Below are positions 1 through 8,316 of a stretch of 64,000 nt of DNA, one piece after another. The stretch lies in the NCBI GenBank assembly GCA_030431635.1, contig JAUIIL010000007.1, forward strand, positions 1-64,000. The letters are read 5' to 3'. The notes below the pieces were generated by a model. That model was not told the DNA's origin and did not search any database. It saw only the letters and a list, made by a program, of their open reading frames with translations. Within the stretch, counting starts at the first letter, position 1; each line of letters starts with the position of its first letter. Position numbers and translations under genes: made by a program. The stretch is from Bacteriovoracia bacterium. Lineage in GTDB: Bacteria; Bdellovibrionota; Bacteriovoracia; Bacteriovoracales; Bacteriovoracaceae.

Positions 1-52
1 TGTAAGCGCTGTGAGGCGTTGAGCTGACCAATACTAAATACCCTTTTGCTTT
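1..52 (+). rRNA. rrl: 23S ribosomal RNA, 3' end (partial)
   Basis: Bases 1-40 match the conserved 3' end of bacterial 23S rRNA: the TGTAAGCGC...GCGTTGAGCT segment, then the ACCAATACTAA stretch that corresponds to ACCGGTACTAA in Escherichia coli. The body of the gene lies left of the window and the exact 3' end is uncertain. I see no 5S rRNA in the 90 bases before the next gene, which is convergent, so 5S appears not to follow 23S directly here. Confidence 0.9.
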
Positions 53-143
53 TTTTTATAAAATGTCTTGTAGATAGAACTTAGGATTCTTGATTTTGTT
101 TGGTCCTGTTTTTTGATTGTGTAAGATGAACTTATCAAAAACT

Positions 144-1031
144 TTATTCAAAAAAACTCTGCTGCTTTTCTTGATACATTTTAAGCTTCGGTTTTTGTTG
201 AACTTCAAATGTGAATTTCTCTAAAAAATACTGTGCTAACTCAACTCCAAGATGTTCTTGGGGTTGATGAAAAAAGAAGTAGCATTCATTGATGTACTCA
301 AAAGATTTTTGAATAGATGAAATCCACTGATCGATTCTCTCATAATCAGTTTGATGAAGAGAGTTACCTGTAAAGCGGATAAAAATTTTATCACTGCTAA
401 CATAAGGGTGTAGAACGTCTCTTCTTCCTGAAGTATCGGTTAAAATAAACGTCGTTTGATGAGTGCTAAAAACATCAAACACTTTTTCTAAGTAACTATT
501 TTCTGAAAACCAATCAGGATGTCTTAGTTCAATCGCCAGAGGAATAGGTCGTTGATAACAGCGAATAAACTTATGAAGAAGCTCAAATGAATCAGGAGAA
601 AATTGAGGAGGTAGTTGAAGCCATAAAACCCCCACTTTATTCTCTAAAAGCTCAACAGCATCTAAAAATTCTTTGATGACATGTCTATTGCTGCCTAAGT
701 TTTCATTATGAGAAATAAACTTGGGAAATTTGAAACAAAATTTAAAATGCGAAGGAGTTTGCTCATCCCATTTTTTTATATTCTCTTTAGAAGGAGTGGC
801 GTAGAAAGAGGAGTTAAATTCAATAGCGTTAAATTGTCTTGAATAGTGATAGAGAAAATCAGAGGGAGAGCAATCTGGAGGATAAATTTTTCCTTTAAAA
901 CCAGGATCGTTCCAAACGGGGCATCCGAGAAAAAGTTTTTTATTATCCTTTGTTTTAATGAGTGAAGAGTAAATAAGAGAGGGAAGTTGATAATTTACTT
1001 CCTCAAAATTGTGAATTCTTCCAAAGTCCAT
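144..1031 (-). CDS. DUF72 (YecE-like) family protein
   Basis: This 295-residue protein has the hallmarks of the DUF72/YecE family, a TIM-barrel-like family of unknown biochemical role: an early GCPVW segment, the central IEFNSSFYATPS motif, FKFPKFISH, and ELRHPDWF near the middle. The length is close to the family norm. It lies convergent to the 23S rRNA gene and divergent from lspA. The start at 1031 has no Shine-Dalgarno sequence but lies 7 bases after a good -10 element, so the mRNA is probably leaderless. Family assignment is firm; function is unknown. Confidence 0.88.
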   Translation of the reverse strand: MDFGRIHNFEEVNYQLPSLIYSSLIKTKDNKKLFLGCPVWNDPGFKGKIYPPDCSPSDFLYHYSRQFNAIEFNSSFYATPSKENIKKWDEQTPSHFKFCFKFPKFISHNENLGSNRHVIKEFLDAVELLENKVGVLWLQLPPQFSPDSFELLHKFIRCYQRPIPLAIELRHPDWFSENSYLEKVFDVFSTHQTTFILTDTSGRRDVLHPYVSSDKIFIRFTGNSLHQTDYERIDQWISSIQKSFEYINECYFFFHQPQEHLGVELAQYFLEKFTFEVQQKPKLKMYQEKQQSFFE

Positions 1032-1037
1032 GAAAAA

Positions 1038-1066
1038 TACATACCTTTAGAGGTCTTTGATGACAA
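1038..1066 (-). promoter_or_regulatory. Sigma-70-type promoter of the DUF72 gene
   Basis: On the minus strand TTGTCA and TATGTA are separated by exactly 17 bases. The -10 element ends 7 bases before the A of the start codon at 1031, so the predicted transcript begins at the start codon. Confidence 0.55.
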
Positions 1067-1083
1067 TTAATTGCAACATCCAA

Positions 1084-1112
1084 TTGCAGTCCCAAGAAGG
1101 ATAACCTAGTAT
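1084..1112 (+). promoter_or_regulatory. Sigma-70-type promoter of lspA
   Basis: TTGCAG and TAGTAT are separated by 17 bases. The -10 element ends 7 bases before the ATG at 1119, which predicts a leaderless lspA transcript. It is back to back with the DUF72 promoter, with 17 bases between the two -35 elements. Confidence 0.55.
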
Positions 1113-1118
1113 TTTATT

Positions 1119-1628
1119 ATGAGTTTAAAGTTTCGTCTAAAAGTATTGAGTTTCATTTCTTTCATTATTATTGGAATCGATCAGCTCACTAAAAGATGGG
1201 CCTATAATGAACTAAAGTTTCAATCACCCATTTATTATCTCTCAGGACTTATTAAAATTATTTACGCTGAAAACAGAGGGGCTTGGGGAAGTATGGGTAG
1301 CGAGCTTGACCCAGTGTTTCATTTTTTTCTTCTCATCCTTATTCCTTGTATTGCTCTCGGTGCCTTTAGTGTTTACACACTTAGAAATAAAAAACTAACC
1401 TCACTAGAGCTATATGCATACGCTTTCATCATCAGTGGTGGTCTAGGGAATATTATCGATCGTATTTTGTATGGTTATGTTATTGATTTTTTGTATATCG
1501 GATACAAATCAATTGGAACCAATATATTTAATATTGCTGATGTCGCGATTATGTTCGGAGTTGGTGTTCTTGTTTGGCAATATTTTCAACAAAAACTCGC
1601 GGAAAAAAACTCCACACAAGAGAGCTAA
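1119..1628 (+). CDS. lspA: Lipoprotein signal peptidase (signal peptidase II)
   Basis: LspA is the inner-membrane aspartyl protease that cleaves prolipoproteins ahead of the lipidated cysteine. The 169-residue length and four membrane segments fit the family. The conserved blocks are DQLTKRW (21-27), ENRGAWGS (51-58), NIIDR with catalytic Asp114, and FNIADVAI with catalytic Asp141. Several lipoproteins with lipoboxes occur in this window (for example at 4464 and 45128) and would be substrates. An AAGGA lies 16 bases upstream of the ATG, too far to serve as a normal ribosome binding site. The promoter position predicts a leaderless message. Confidence 0.95.
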   Translation: MSLKFRLKVLSFISFIIIGIDQLTKRWAYNELKFQSPIYYLSGLIKIIYAENRGAWGSMGSELDPVFHFFLLILIPCIALGAFSVYTLRNKKLTSLELYAYAFIISGGLGNIIDRILYGYVIDFLYIGYKSIGTNIFNIADVAIMFGVGVLVWQYFQQKLAEKNSTQES

Positions 1629-1629
1629 G

Positions 1630-1658
1630 TTGCAATTGTGCATAAGGCCTTTTAAAAT
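1630..1658 (+). promoter_or_regulatory. Promoter of ftsK
   Basis: TTGCAA and TAAAAT (5 of 6 to consensus) are separated by 17 bases. Transcription should start near 1665, leaving a leader of about 20 bases that contains AAGGA before the GTG start of ftsK. Confidence 0.6.
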
Positions 1659-1683
1659 AGATTAGTAAGGTCAAGGATTTTTA

Positions 1684-4002
1684 GTGAGAGAGAAATTAAC
1701 TCGTTTGCAGTACAATTTTCTAAGTGTGATTTTTATCTCTTTCATACTTAATGCTCTTTTATCTGATTTCACATTAGATAGCTCTTTAAGAGTAAGCTCT
1801 TCTGGAAATTATTTTAGTTTTTTAACTTATTCTTTTAGTAGTTATTTGGCCTATATTGATTACTTAACTGGTGATTGGCTTGTTCTGTTTTTTCTTTTTT
1901 ATTCTTTTTTTTATTATTTTATTTTTCGCAAAAGAGAACACTGGAGTTCTCAAGCAAGTTTACTCATCACATCTTGTACCTTTATTGGGCTTTGTTTTAT
2001 TTTCTCTCCTAATCTTTTAGGAGATGGTCTTTACTACATTCTTAAAAAGCAAATTGAAGAGAACTATCTTATTCTTTCAACTATTTTTTTTACTCTTTTC
2101 TCCTTTTATATCTGTATAGGAGAATCTTTCAGTAAAAACATTGAAAAAATAAAAGAGGCCATAAATATTTTTTCAAAAGGATTAAATAGAAGTCTTGAAG
2201 TTGTTAATTCTGCATCTCAAACGGGAGCTCAGGTTGTTGGAAGATTTATTCCAGGTCGATTTTTAGAAAAGAATATCAGTGATATGTTAAGAGGTAAGAC
2301 CACCTCTGTTAGAGAAATTTCTTATGGTGGAATCGAAGAAGAAGAAGAAGAAGAAGAGATTGAGGAAGAAATTGAATCTCTTGATGAATCTGACGATGAG
2401 TTATCAATTGATGAACTCATTGAAGAGACAAAAGATTTAGTGCCAATGGGCATGACTCCAGCACCAGAGAAAAAAGTCGCGAAGAAAAAAACTGTCAAAA
2501 GAAAAGCTTCTTTTACCTCTGGAGATTTAATTGAATCGATTTCTCTTGGGTCTAAAAACAATAAAATTAAGACTCCAGAGAGTGAATACTTTGATGAGAT
2601 TATAGATTCCATTGAAAGCAAACTGGCAGAGTTTAAAATTGCAGGAAAAATTATTAATATTCTCAAAGGGCCAGTTGTTGATACGTTTGAGTTAGAGCTT
2701 GGAACAGGGGTCAAAGTTTCAAAGGTGAACTCTATCTCTAAAGATCTATCACTTGCTCTTTGTGGTGCTCCTATTAGAATTGTTTATCCAATGAAAGGAC
2801 GTTCAACAATTGGAATTGAAGTTCCAAGAAACCCTAGAGAAATTATCTATCTTGATGAAGTTTTAAAATCAAAAGAGTACGCCTCTTCTCATTATCGGCT
2901 TCCAATTGCGATGGGAAAAAATGCTTTTGGTGAACCAGCCATTGTTGACTTGGCTTCTATGCCTCATATGTTAGTTGCAGGTGCAACTGGGGCAGGTAAA
3001 TCTGTCTTTATTAACACGTTACTTGTTTCTTTGTTGATTAAACTACCACCAGAGAAGATGAAGTTAATACTTATCGACCCGAAGCAGTTGGAACTTGCTC
3101 TTTACGCCAATCTTCCTCATTTAATTCTTCCTGTTATGACTGATAGTAAGTCTGCGGCCATGAGTCTTCTTTGGGCCTGTCAGGAGATGGAGAGACGCTA
3201 TTCTATTTTAAAAGAAGTTGGGGTGAGAAATATTGAGTCCTTTAATAAAAAAATTCAAAGAGGCAATACTGAGGATCTCACCAAAATTCATCACCTTTAT
3301 GAAGAGTCGGACCCAGATACAAATGGATATGAACTTCCTTATATTGTTATTATTGTTGATGAGTTTGCCGATCTTATTTTAACCAAAATGGGTAAAGATA
3401 TTGAGAATAATATTTGTCGTTTGGCCGCTAAGGCCAGAGCTGCAGGTATTCACTTAGTTCTAGCAACTCAAAGACCATCAGTTGATGTCATCACTGGTCT
3501 TATCAAGGCCAATTTTCCAACTAGGGTTTCATTTCGTGTTACTTCTAATATTGATTCAAGAACGATTCTTAATGCTCAAGGAGCGGAGATGTTACTTGGG
3601 ATGGGAGATATGCTCTATAAGCATGGAATTGAAATGTTGAGGCTTCACTCTGGTTATGTTGACGAGGATGAAATTGAAGGCCTTGTTGAAAAGCTCGGAG
3701 AGATACCAAGTGAATTTGATCAATCGGCCATGGAGTTTGTGGAAAACGAAGGCAACCTTGATGAATCTCAGATTCCAGAAGGAGTAAGTTATACTCCAGT
3801 AGAGCCCACCGGAGATGCTCTCTATGATAAGGCCGTCCAAGTTGTTATGGAACATCGGCAGGCCAGTGCTTCCATGCTTCAGCGTCGTCTGCGTATTGGT
3901 TATAACCGAGCAGCCAACCTTATCGATCAACTAGAAGAAAGTGGTGTCGTAGGGCCTCAGCAAGGCTCTAAGCCACGGGAAGTTCTTGGTTCTGGGGAAT
4001 AA
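1684..4002 (+). CDS. ftsK: DNA translocase FtsK
   Basis: FtsK is a septal DNA pump that clears and resolves chromosomes at division. The order is an N-terminal membrane region with about four or five hydrophobic segments (residues 10-150), a linker with a run of Glu residues (about 218-232) and a Lys-rich patch, then the motor. The motor has Walker A GATGAGKS (433-440) and Walker B IIVDEF (Asp559-Glu560). A C-terminal winged-helix gamma domain (about 705-767, with RRLRIGYNRAANLID) reads KOPS sites. At 772 residues the linker is short, as in SpoIIIE. The start is GTG with AAGGA upstream; no nearer start precedes the first membrane segment. Confidence 0.96.
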   Translation: MREKLTRLQYNFLSVIFISFILNALLSDFTLDSSLRVSSSGNYFSFLTYSFSSYLAYIDYLTGDWLVLFFLFYSFFYYFIFRKREHWSSQASLLITSCTFIGLCFIFSPNLLGDGLYYILKKQIEENYLILSTIFFTLFSFYICIGESFSKNIEKIKEAINIFSKGLNRSLEVVNSASQTGAQVVGRFIPGRFLEKNISDMLRGKTTSVREISYGGIEEEEEEEEIEEEIESLDESDDELSIDELIEETKDLVPMGMTPAPEKKVAKKKTVKRKASFTSGDLIESISLGSKNNKIKTPESEYFDEIIDSIESKLAEFKIAGKIINILKGPVVDTFELELGTGVKVSKVNSISKDLSLALCGAPIRIVYPMKGRSTIGIEVPRNPREIIYLDEVLKSKEYASSHYRLPIAMGKNAFGEPAIVDLASMPHMLVAGATGAGKSVFINTLLVSLLIKLPPEKMKLILIDPKQLELALYANLPHLILPVMTDSKSAAMSLLWACQEMERRYSILKEVGVRNIESFNKKIQRGNTEDLTKIHHLYEESDPDTNGYELPYIVIIVDEFADLILTKMGKDIENNICRLAAKARAAGIHLVLATQRPSVDVITGLIKANFPTRVSFRVTSNIDSRTILNAQGAEMLLGMGDMLYKHGIEMLRLHSGYVDEDEIEGLVEKLGEIPSEFDQSAMEFVENEGNLDESQIPEGVSYTPVEPTGDALYDKAVQVVMEHRQASASMLQRRLRIGYNRAANLIDQLEESGVVGPQQGSKPREVLGSGE

Positions 4003-4006
4003 AAAA

Positions 4007-4027
4007 ATTGAACAATAGTTATTCAAT
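4007..4027. repeat. Inverted repeat upstream of a sigma-54 promoter
   Basis: ATTGAA at 4007-4012 and TTCAAT at 4022-4027 form a perfect 6-base inverted repeat with a 9-base spacer. It lies about 70 bp upstream of the -24 element, a distance usual for enhancer-binding-protein sites. The role is inferred from position only. Confidence 0.35.
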
Positions 4028-4092
4028 AGATAAGAAAATATCTTACTTTTAACCTTAAACTACTAAAAATACTCAATATAGAACTAAGTTTT

Positions 4093-4109
4093 TTGGCATA
4101 TTCTTTGCA
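4093..4109 (+). promoter_or_regulatory. Sigma-54 (-24/-12) promoter
   Basis: TTGGCATATTCTTTGCA has the GG and GC dinucleotides (4095-4096 and 4107-4108) exactly 10 bases apart. It fits TGGCA-N6-TTGCA of the sigma-54 consensus (TGGCAC-N5-TTGC) closely. Transcription should start near 4119-4120, only a few bases before the ATG at 4123. Confidence 0.7.
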
Positions 4110-4122
4110 AAAACTTTAACAT

Positions 4123-4467
4123 ATGAAAATATTGGTTCTCTTCTTTTTTTTAATCCAAGTAACTAGCTTAAGGGCTAATGAGAATTATAATTCCGCTATC
4201 TCTTATAAACTTAAAAGACAAGACCAAAGACTATCCATTGCTTATATGAATATTCAAAATATTATTCACCAACAGTCTCGTTCTGAATTTAAAGATCCGA
4301 TTATTAAAAAATATTTAGACTTGTTTGAAAAACTACCGCTAACCAAGAAGCAAAAAACAACAGTTAATGATTTAAGATTATTATTAAAAAAACAAGAATA
4401 CGGACAGCTATCGAAAAGTATTGATAAGTATATTTCTTTATATTTAAAAAATGGAGAACAAACATGA
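4123..4467 (+). CDS. Small secreted protein, unknown function
   Basis: This 114-residue protein has a typical signal peptide (MKILVLFFFLIQVTSLRA, cleavage probably after residue 18) and then a Lys- and Gln-rich, probably helical mature part with no cysteine. I do not recognise a family. It overlaps the next gene by 4 bases (ATGA), so the two are probably translated together, and both should be expressed from the sigma-54 promoter just upstream. There is no Shine-Dalgarno sequence before the ATG. The pairing with a lipoprotein suggests an envelope role induced by a specific signal. Confidence 0.7.
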   Translation: MKILVLFFFLIQVTSLRANENYNSAISYKLKRQDQRLSIAYMNIQNIIHQQSRSEFKDPIIKKYLDLFEKLPLTKKQKTTVNDLRLLLKKQEYGQLSKSIDKYISLYLKNGEQT

Positions 4468-5078
4468 ATAAATTAATTCCTTTATTTCTTTTATTTGGTC
4501 TTCTTCTATCGTGTGATGAGACGATGGAAGAGCTCGCTTCAGCTCAAGTTTCTTTCAATAGTATTAACGTTGATATTGATTACGAAGCTTTTTGTTCGAA
4601 TACAAAAGACTCCACAGATTACAAAATAACCGGTGTTCTTAATATTTTCTCAAACGGAGTATTGAGAACTGTTAATTTTGCGACAGAAAATGCAAGTCAA
4701 AATTCAGAAATGGCCGTTATTAACTGCCCTGCTTTTTCAGCCAAGTGGAAACAAGAAGGAAATGTGATAGCTCAAGATAGTAGTAACTGTAAGTTAAGTC
4801 GTTCGCAAACAACAGACGAGACAAAAAGAAATCATATTATCAAACTCTCAACAAATCTAAATCCTTCAAATGTGATTTATCCTGCTAGAGTATCAAATTC
4901 GTTTGATGTTTCGTCATTTAGTTATACGCCTGTAGGATTTGAAGCTGTAATTCAGTGTAGTATCTCAGGAAGTGCAGCTGCGGCGACATTTATTTTTGAG
5001 GGAGAGAGATTTAAAGTAGATTTAGATAAAAACAATCAAGGAAGCCAAAGTAGTGGAGCCCAAGCTCAGGGATTGTAA
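4464..5078 (+). CDS. Putative lipoprotein, unknown function
   Basis: This 204-residue protein begins with a lipoprotein signal peptide; the lipobox LLSC places the lipidated residue at Cys17. The mature part has four further cysteines (within EAFCSN, VINCPA, SNCKLS and IQCSIS), which could form two disulfides, in a probably beta-rich domain. The C-terminus is Gln/Ser/Gly-rich. It is translationally coupled to the preceding secreted protein and followed by a hairpin terminator at 5107. No family is recognised; the residue after the Cys is Asp, which in enterobacteria favours inner-membrane retention, but that rule may not apply here. Confidence 0.75.
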   Translation: MNKLIPLFLLFGLLLSCDETMEELASAQVSFNSINVDIDYEAFCSNTKDSTDYKITGVLNIFSNGVLRTVNFATENASQNSEMAVINCPAFSAKWKQEGNVIAQDSSNCKLSRSQTTDETKRNHIIKLSTNLNPSNVIYPARVSNSFDVSSFSYTPVGFEAVIQCSISGSAAAATFIFEGERFKVDLDKNNQGSQSSGAQAQGL

Positions 5079-5106
5079 AATTAAATAGTTACATATTAAT
5101 AAAACG

Positions 5107-5131
5107 AAGAGCAGACTATGTGTCTGCTCTT
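5107..5131 (+). terminator. Hairpin terminator after the lipoprotein gene
   Basis: A perfect 10-bp stem (AAGAGCAGAC / GTCTGCTCTT) with loop TATGT is followed by a weak T tract (TTCATTT). It separates the sigma-54-driven pair from rpsB. Confidence 0.7.
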
Positions 5132-5147
5132 TCATTTGAAAGAATTC

Positions 5148-5176
5148 TTGCCTCTTCTTATGCCTTGTGCTAGTTT
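5148..5176 (+). promoter_or_regulatory. Promoter of the rpsB operon
   Basis: TTGCCT and TAGTTT are separated by 17 bases, and TGC immediately precedes the -10, giving an extended -10 (TGCTAGTTT). The same TGC-TA layout occurs before tig and the psd-like gene. Transcription would start near 5183, leaving a leader of about 85 bases. Confidence 0.5.
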
Positions 5177-5199
5177 TCAGTCCACATATTAACGATATT

Positions 5200-5238
5200 C
5201 ACCCTTATTGGTTGGTCCGCTGCATTGCGGCTAGGGTG
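5200..5238 (+). promoter_or_regulatory. Structured rpsB leader (possible S2 autoregulatory element)
   Basis: CACCCT (5200-5205) pairs with AGGGTG (5233-5238), and CCGC (5217-5220) pairs with GCGG (5227-5230). This makes one stem with a large asymmetric internal loop (11 versus 2 bases) and a TGCATT apical loop. It lies in the rpsB leader just before the AAGGAG ribosome binding site. S2 is known to repress its own operon through the leader in other bacteria. That this element does so is inference. Confidence 0.5.
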
Positions 5239-5267
5239 ATTAGACAATAACCACCAAGGAGAAAATT

Positions 5268-6050
5268 ATGTCTAAGTTAGAACTCAAGAATCTACTTGAA
5301 TCAGGCGCGCACTTCGGTCACCAAACTCAAAAATGGAATCCAAAAATGAAGAAGTACGTTTATGGAGAAAGAAACGGTATTTACATTATCGATCTTCAGC
5401 AAACACTTCCTCTAGCTGAGAAAGCTTACAACTTTATTAAGCAAACAACTCAAGAAGGTAAGTCTGTATTATTTGTTGGAACAAAAAGACAAGCTTCACA
5501 TGTTGTTAAAGCAGCAGCTGAGAAATGTGGTGCTTACCACGTAACAAGTCGTTGGCTTGGTGGAATGCTTACTAACTATAAAACTATTGCTCTTTCTGTA
5601 GATAAACTTCGTAAAGTTGAAAAAATGAAAGAAAATGGTGACTACAAACTTTTAACAAAAAAAGAGCAATCTAAAGTTGAAAAAGAAGTGGCCAAGCTTG
5701 AAAAAAACCTTGGTGGGATTAAGAACATGAGAAAACTACCAGGAGTTGTTTTTGTTGTCGATCCTAACGCTGAAAGAATTGCTGTTAAAGAAGCTAAGTG
5801 TTTAGGGATTCCAGTTGTTGCTATTACAGATACAAACTGTGACCCAACAGACATTGATTATATTATCCCAGGAAACGATGATGCGATTAAATCAATAACG
5901 GCTTTTACTGATTATTTTGCTGATGCTGTTATTGCTGGTGCAAGTAAGGCCAGAAAATCAACAAAAGTTGATGCTGATAGAGATGTTTCTTTAGAAAAAG
6001 AAATCTTGGCCAAGTATGAAAAAGACATTGAATTAAAAGACGAAGAATAA
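5268..6050 (+). CDS. rpsB: 30S ribosomal protein S2
   Basis: S2 is a late-assembling protein of the small subunit. The 260-residue product has the family's N-terminal LLESGAHFGHQTQKWNPKM, the VGTKRQA block and WLGGMLTN. It also has the coiled-coil hairpin around residues 110-150 and VDPNAERIAVKEA plus DTNCDP in the C-terminal half. The ATG follows AAGGAGAAAATT, a strong ribosome binding site. It is the first gene of the rpsB-tsf pair, with a structured leader that may mediate autoregulation. Confidence 0.98.
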   Translation: MSKLELKNLLESGAHFGHQTQKWNPKMKKYVYGERNGIYIIDLQQTLPLAEKAYNFIKQTTQEGKSVLFVGTKRQASHVVKAAAEKCGAYHVTSRWLGGMLTNYKTIALSVDKLRKVEKMKENGDYKLLTKKEQSKVEKEVAKLEKNLGGIKNMRKLPGVVFVVDPNAERIAVKEAKCLGIPVVAITDTNCDPTDIDYIIPGNDDAIKSITAFTDYFADAVIAGASKARKSTKVDADRDVSLEKEILAKYEKDIELKDEE

Positions 6051-6073
6051 TTTAAAAGATTAGGGGTAGGAAA

Positions 6074-6994
6074 ATGGCAATCTCTGCAAGCGATGTAAAA
6101 AATCTACGTGAAACAACTGGAGCTGGAATGATGGCTTGTAAAAAAGCTCTCACTGAATGTGAAGGTGATTTCGAAAAAGCCGTGGATTATTTAAGAGCAA
6201 AAGGTTTAGCAGCAGCAGCAAAAAAACAAACACGAATTGCGGCCGAAGGAATTGTAGGTGCTGTTGTTGAAGGTAGCGTAGGTGTTCTAGTTGAAGTTAA
6301 CTGTGAAACAGACTTTGTTGCGAAAAATGATGATTTTAAAAACTTTGTTAATTCTGTAGCAAATCATATCATCAAAAATAATCCAGCAGATGTAGATTCT
6401 CTTAAGGAGCAAACTCTTGATGGAGCGAAGATTTCTGTTAGTGAAGCCATTAATGAAGCAACTCTTAAAATTGGTGAGAAAATTGATATCAGAAGATTTA
6501 CTCGTTATGAGTTAGCTGGAACAGGAAAGCTTGCTTCTTATACACATAACGGAAAAATTGGTGTTTTAGTTGAGTTAAAAACTGATTCGGACGTTAGTTC
6601 TAATGAGAAGTTCATTGATCTTGCTAATGATATCACTCTTCATATTGCAGCAGCTTCACCAGCTTTTATTAATGCTGATGATATTGATGAAGATTTCAAA
6701 AATAGAGAAGCAGAAGTTTATGCTGCTCAATTAAGAGAGCAAGGCAAGAAAGAAGAAATGATTCCAAATATCATTAAGGGGAAACTTAATAAATTGGCCC
6801 AAGAAGTCTGTTTACTTGAGCAGAAGTTTGTGAAAGACCCAGATCTTAGTGTTAAGGATTTAATGGCCAAGACAGCGAAAGAAATTGGAACCAATATTTC
6901 TGTCACAAGATTTGCTAAATTAAATCTTGGAGAAGGAATTGAGAAAAAGGTAGACAATCTTGCTGATGAAGTAGCAAAAATGACAAATAATTAA
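6074..6994 (+). CDS. tsf: Elongation factor Ts
   Basis: EF-Ts is the nucleotide exchange factor that recycles EF-Tu-GDP. The N-terminal UBA-like domain (VKNLRETTGAGMMACKKAL) is followed by TDFVAKN (79-85), the segment that inserts into EF-Tu, then two core subdomains and a C-terminal module. The 306-residue length is normal. It follows rpsB by 23 bases, the usual arrangement, and is followed by a strong terminator, so rpsB-tsf may be a separate transcription unit from pyrH onward. Confidence 0.98.
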   Translation: MAISASDVKNLRETTGAGMMACKKALTECEGDFEKAVDYLRAKGLAAAAKKQTRIAAEGIVGAVVEGSVGVLVEVNCETDFVAKNDDFKNFVNSVANHIIKNNPADVDSLKEQTLDGAKISVSEAINEATLKIGEKIDIRRFTRYELAGTGKLASYTHNGKIGVLVELKTDSDVSSNEKFIDLANDITLHIAAASPAFINADDIDEDFKNREAEVYAAQLREQGKKEEMIPNIIKGKLNKLAQEVCLLEQKFVKDPDLSVKDLMAKTAKEIGTNISVTRFAKLNLGEGIEKKVDNLADEVAKMTNN

Positions 6995-6995
6995 T

Positions 6996-7024
6996 AAAGG
7001 GCCCCTTGAGGGCCTTTTTTTTTT
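6996..7024 (+). terminator. Rho-independent terminator between tsf and pyrH
   Basis: AAAGG(G)CCC pairs with GGGCCTTT (one bulged G), with loop CTTGA, followed by ten T residues (7015-7024). The pyrH ribosome binding site GGAG starts only 3 bases after the T tract. Transcripts that read through, or that start in tsf, must therefore supply pyrH. Confidence 0.85.
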
Positions 7025-7036
7025 GTGGAGAATAAT

Positions 7037-7744
7037 ATGAAGTACGAAAGGGTATTGTTGAAGCTATCAGGTGAGGCCCTCGCTGGAGATAAAGGATATG
7101 GAATTGATGCTGATGTACTTAAAGATATAAGTGCTTCAATCGTTGAATGCCATAAGTTAGGAACGCAAATTGCTATTGTTGTTGGTGGAGGAAATATTCA
7201 CCGAGGAGTTGCTGGTGCAGTAGGAGGTTTAGATAGATCGACCTCTGACTATATGGGAATGATGGCCACAGTAATGAACTCTCTCGCTCTACAAGCGGCC
7301 ATAGAGGAAGCCGGAGTTCACACGAGAGTGATGTCGGCTATAGCCATGCAAGAAGTAGCGGAATCTTACATTAGACGCAGAGCAATAAGACACCTCGAGA
7401 AAAATCGAGTGGTTATTTTCGCCGCTGGTACCGGAAACCCTTACTTTACAACAGATACCACAGCTGCTCTTAGGGCCAATGAAATAGGGGCGAGCGTTAT
7501 TATGAAGGCCACAAAAGTTGATGGAATTTATGATAAAGACCCAATGGAGCATAGTAATGCGAAAAAATTTGATGCTCTTACCTATATTGATGTATTAAAT
7601 AGGGGAATTACAGTAATGGACTCAACGGCCATCACTCTTTGCATGGATAATGACATGGATATTATTGTTTTTAATATGTTCACCAAAGGCAATGTAAAGA
7701 AAGTGATTCAAGGTGAGGCCATAGGAACAAAAGTTTCAAAATAA
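7037..7744 (+). CDS. pyrH: Uridylate kinase
   Basis: PyrH phosphorylates UMP to UDP with ATP. It belongs to the amino-acid kinase fold, not to the P-loop NMP kinases. Visible blocks are [67 protein letters not shown] and [17 protein letters not shown] place the start at ATG 7037 (235 residues) because GGAG lies 6 bases upstream. An in-frame GTG at 7025 would add four residues but sits on the terminator T tract without a binding site. Confidence 0.97.
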   Translation: MKYERVLLKLSGEALAGDKGYGIDADVLKDISASIVECHKLGTQIAIVVGGGNIHRGVAGAVGGLDRSTSDYMGMMATVMNSLALQAAIEEAGVHTRVMSAIAMQEVAESYIRRRAIRHLEKNRVVIFAAGTGNPYFTTDTTAALRANEIGASVIMKATKVDGIYDKDPMEHSNAKKFDALTYIDVLNRGITVMDSTAITLCMDNDMDIIVFNMFTKGNVKKVIQGEAIGTKVSK

Positions 7745-7758
7745 AAAAGGATTTAAAT

Positions 7759-8316
7759 ATGATGAACGAAATTAAAAGCTCGATGCAAGAAGCGAGTTTA
7801 AAAGCAATTAAGAACCTTCAGTCTCAACTCTCAAAGGTAAGAACTGGAAGGGCCTCTGCCAATGTTCTAGATGGAATTGTTGTTGATTATTATGGAAGCC
7901 CAACTCCTATTGTTCAAGTTGGTCAGGTGAGTACTCCTGAAGCAAGACTTCTGCAGATTCAACCATTTGATAAATCACTTATTGCTGCCATTGAAAAAGC
8001 TATTTTAGGAGCTAATATAGGATTAACTCCATCTAATGATGGAAACCTGATTAGAATTCCTTTTCCAGCTTTAACTGAGGACAAAAGAAAAGATCTTGTC
8101 AAAGATGTGAAAAAACTTGGTGAAGAAGCCAAAATTGCCATTCGAAATCTAAGACGTGATCAAAACGATGCTGTAAAAAAAGCTGAGAAAGATAAAGCGA
8201 TTACAGAAGATGAATCAAAGAAATTTCAAAAAGAAGTTCAAGACTTAACAGATGCTCAAATTAAGAAAGTGGATGATGTTATTGCTGCAAAAGAAAAAGA
8301 GCTATTAACAGTTTAA
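7759..8316 (+). CDS. frr: Ribosome recycling factor
   Basis: RRF splits post-termination ribosomes with EF-G. The 185-residue protein shows the family order: N-terminal helix with SKVRTGRASANVLD, the inserted domain with VDYYGSPTPIVQVGQVSTPEARLLQIQP, then RIPFPALTEDKRKDLVK and a long C-terminal helix. AAGGA precedes the tandem ATGATG; the start could be 7759 or 7762. Its stop codon overlaps the uppS start by one base (TAATG), which indicates translational coupling. Confidence 0.98.
   Translation: MMNEIKSSMQEASLKAIKNLQSQLSKVRTGRASANVLDGIVVDYYGSPTPIVQVGQVSTPEARLLQIQPFDKSLIAAIEKAILGANIGLTPSNDGNLIRIPFPALTEDKRKDLVKDVKKLGEEAKIAIRNLRRDQNDAVKKAEKDKAITEDESKKFQKEVQDLTDAQIKKVDDVIAAKEKELLTV

Noticed and set aside
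60-143. 5S rRNA directly after 23S
   Set aside because: TTGTTTGGTCC near 95 recalls a 5S start, but too little sequence follows before the convergent gene and no 5S helices form.
2322-2714. Minus-strand Ser-rich open frame opposite ftsK
   Set aside because: It mirrors the poly-Glu linker codons of ftsK and has no independent support.
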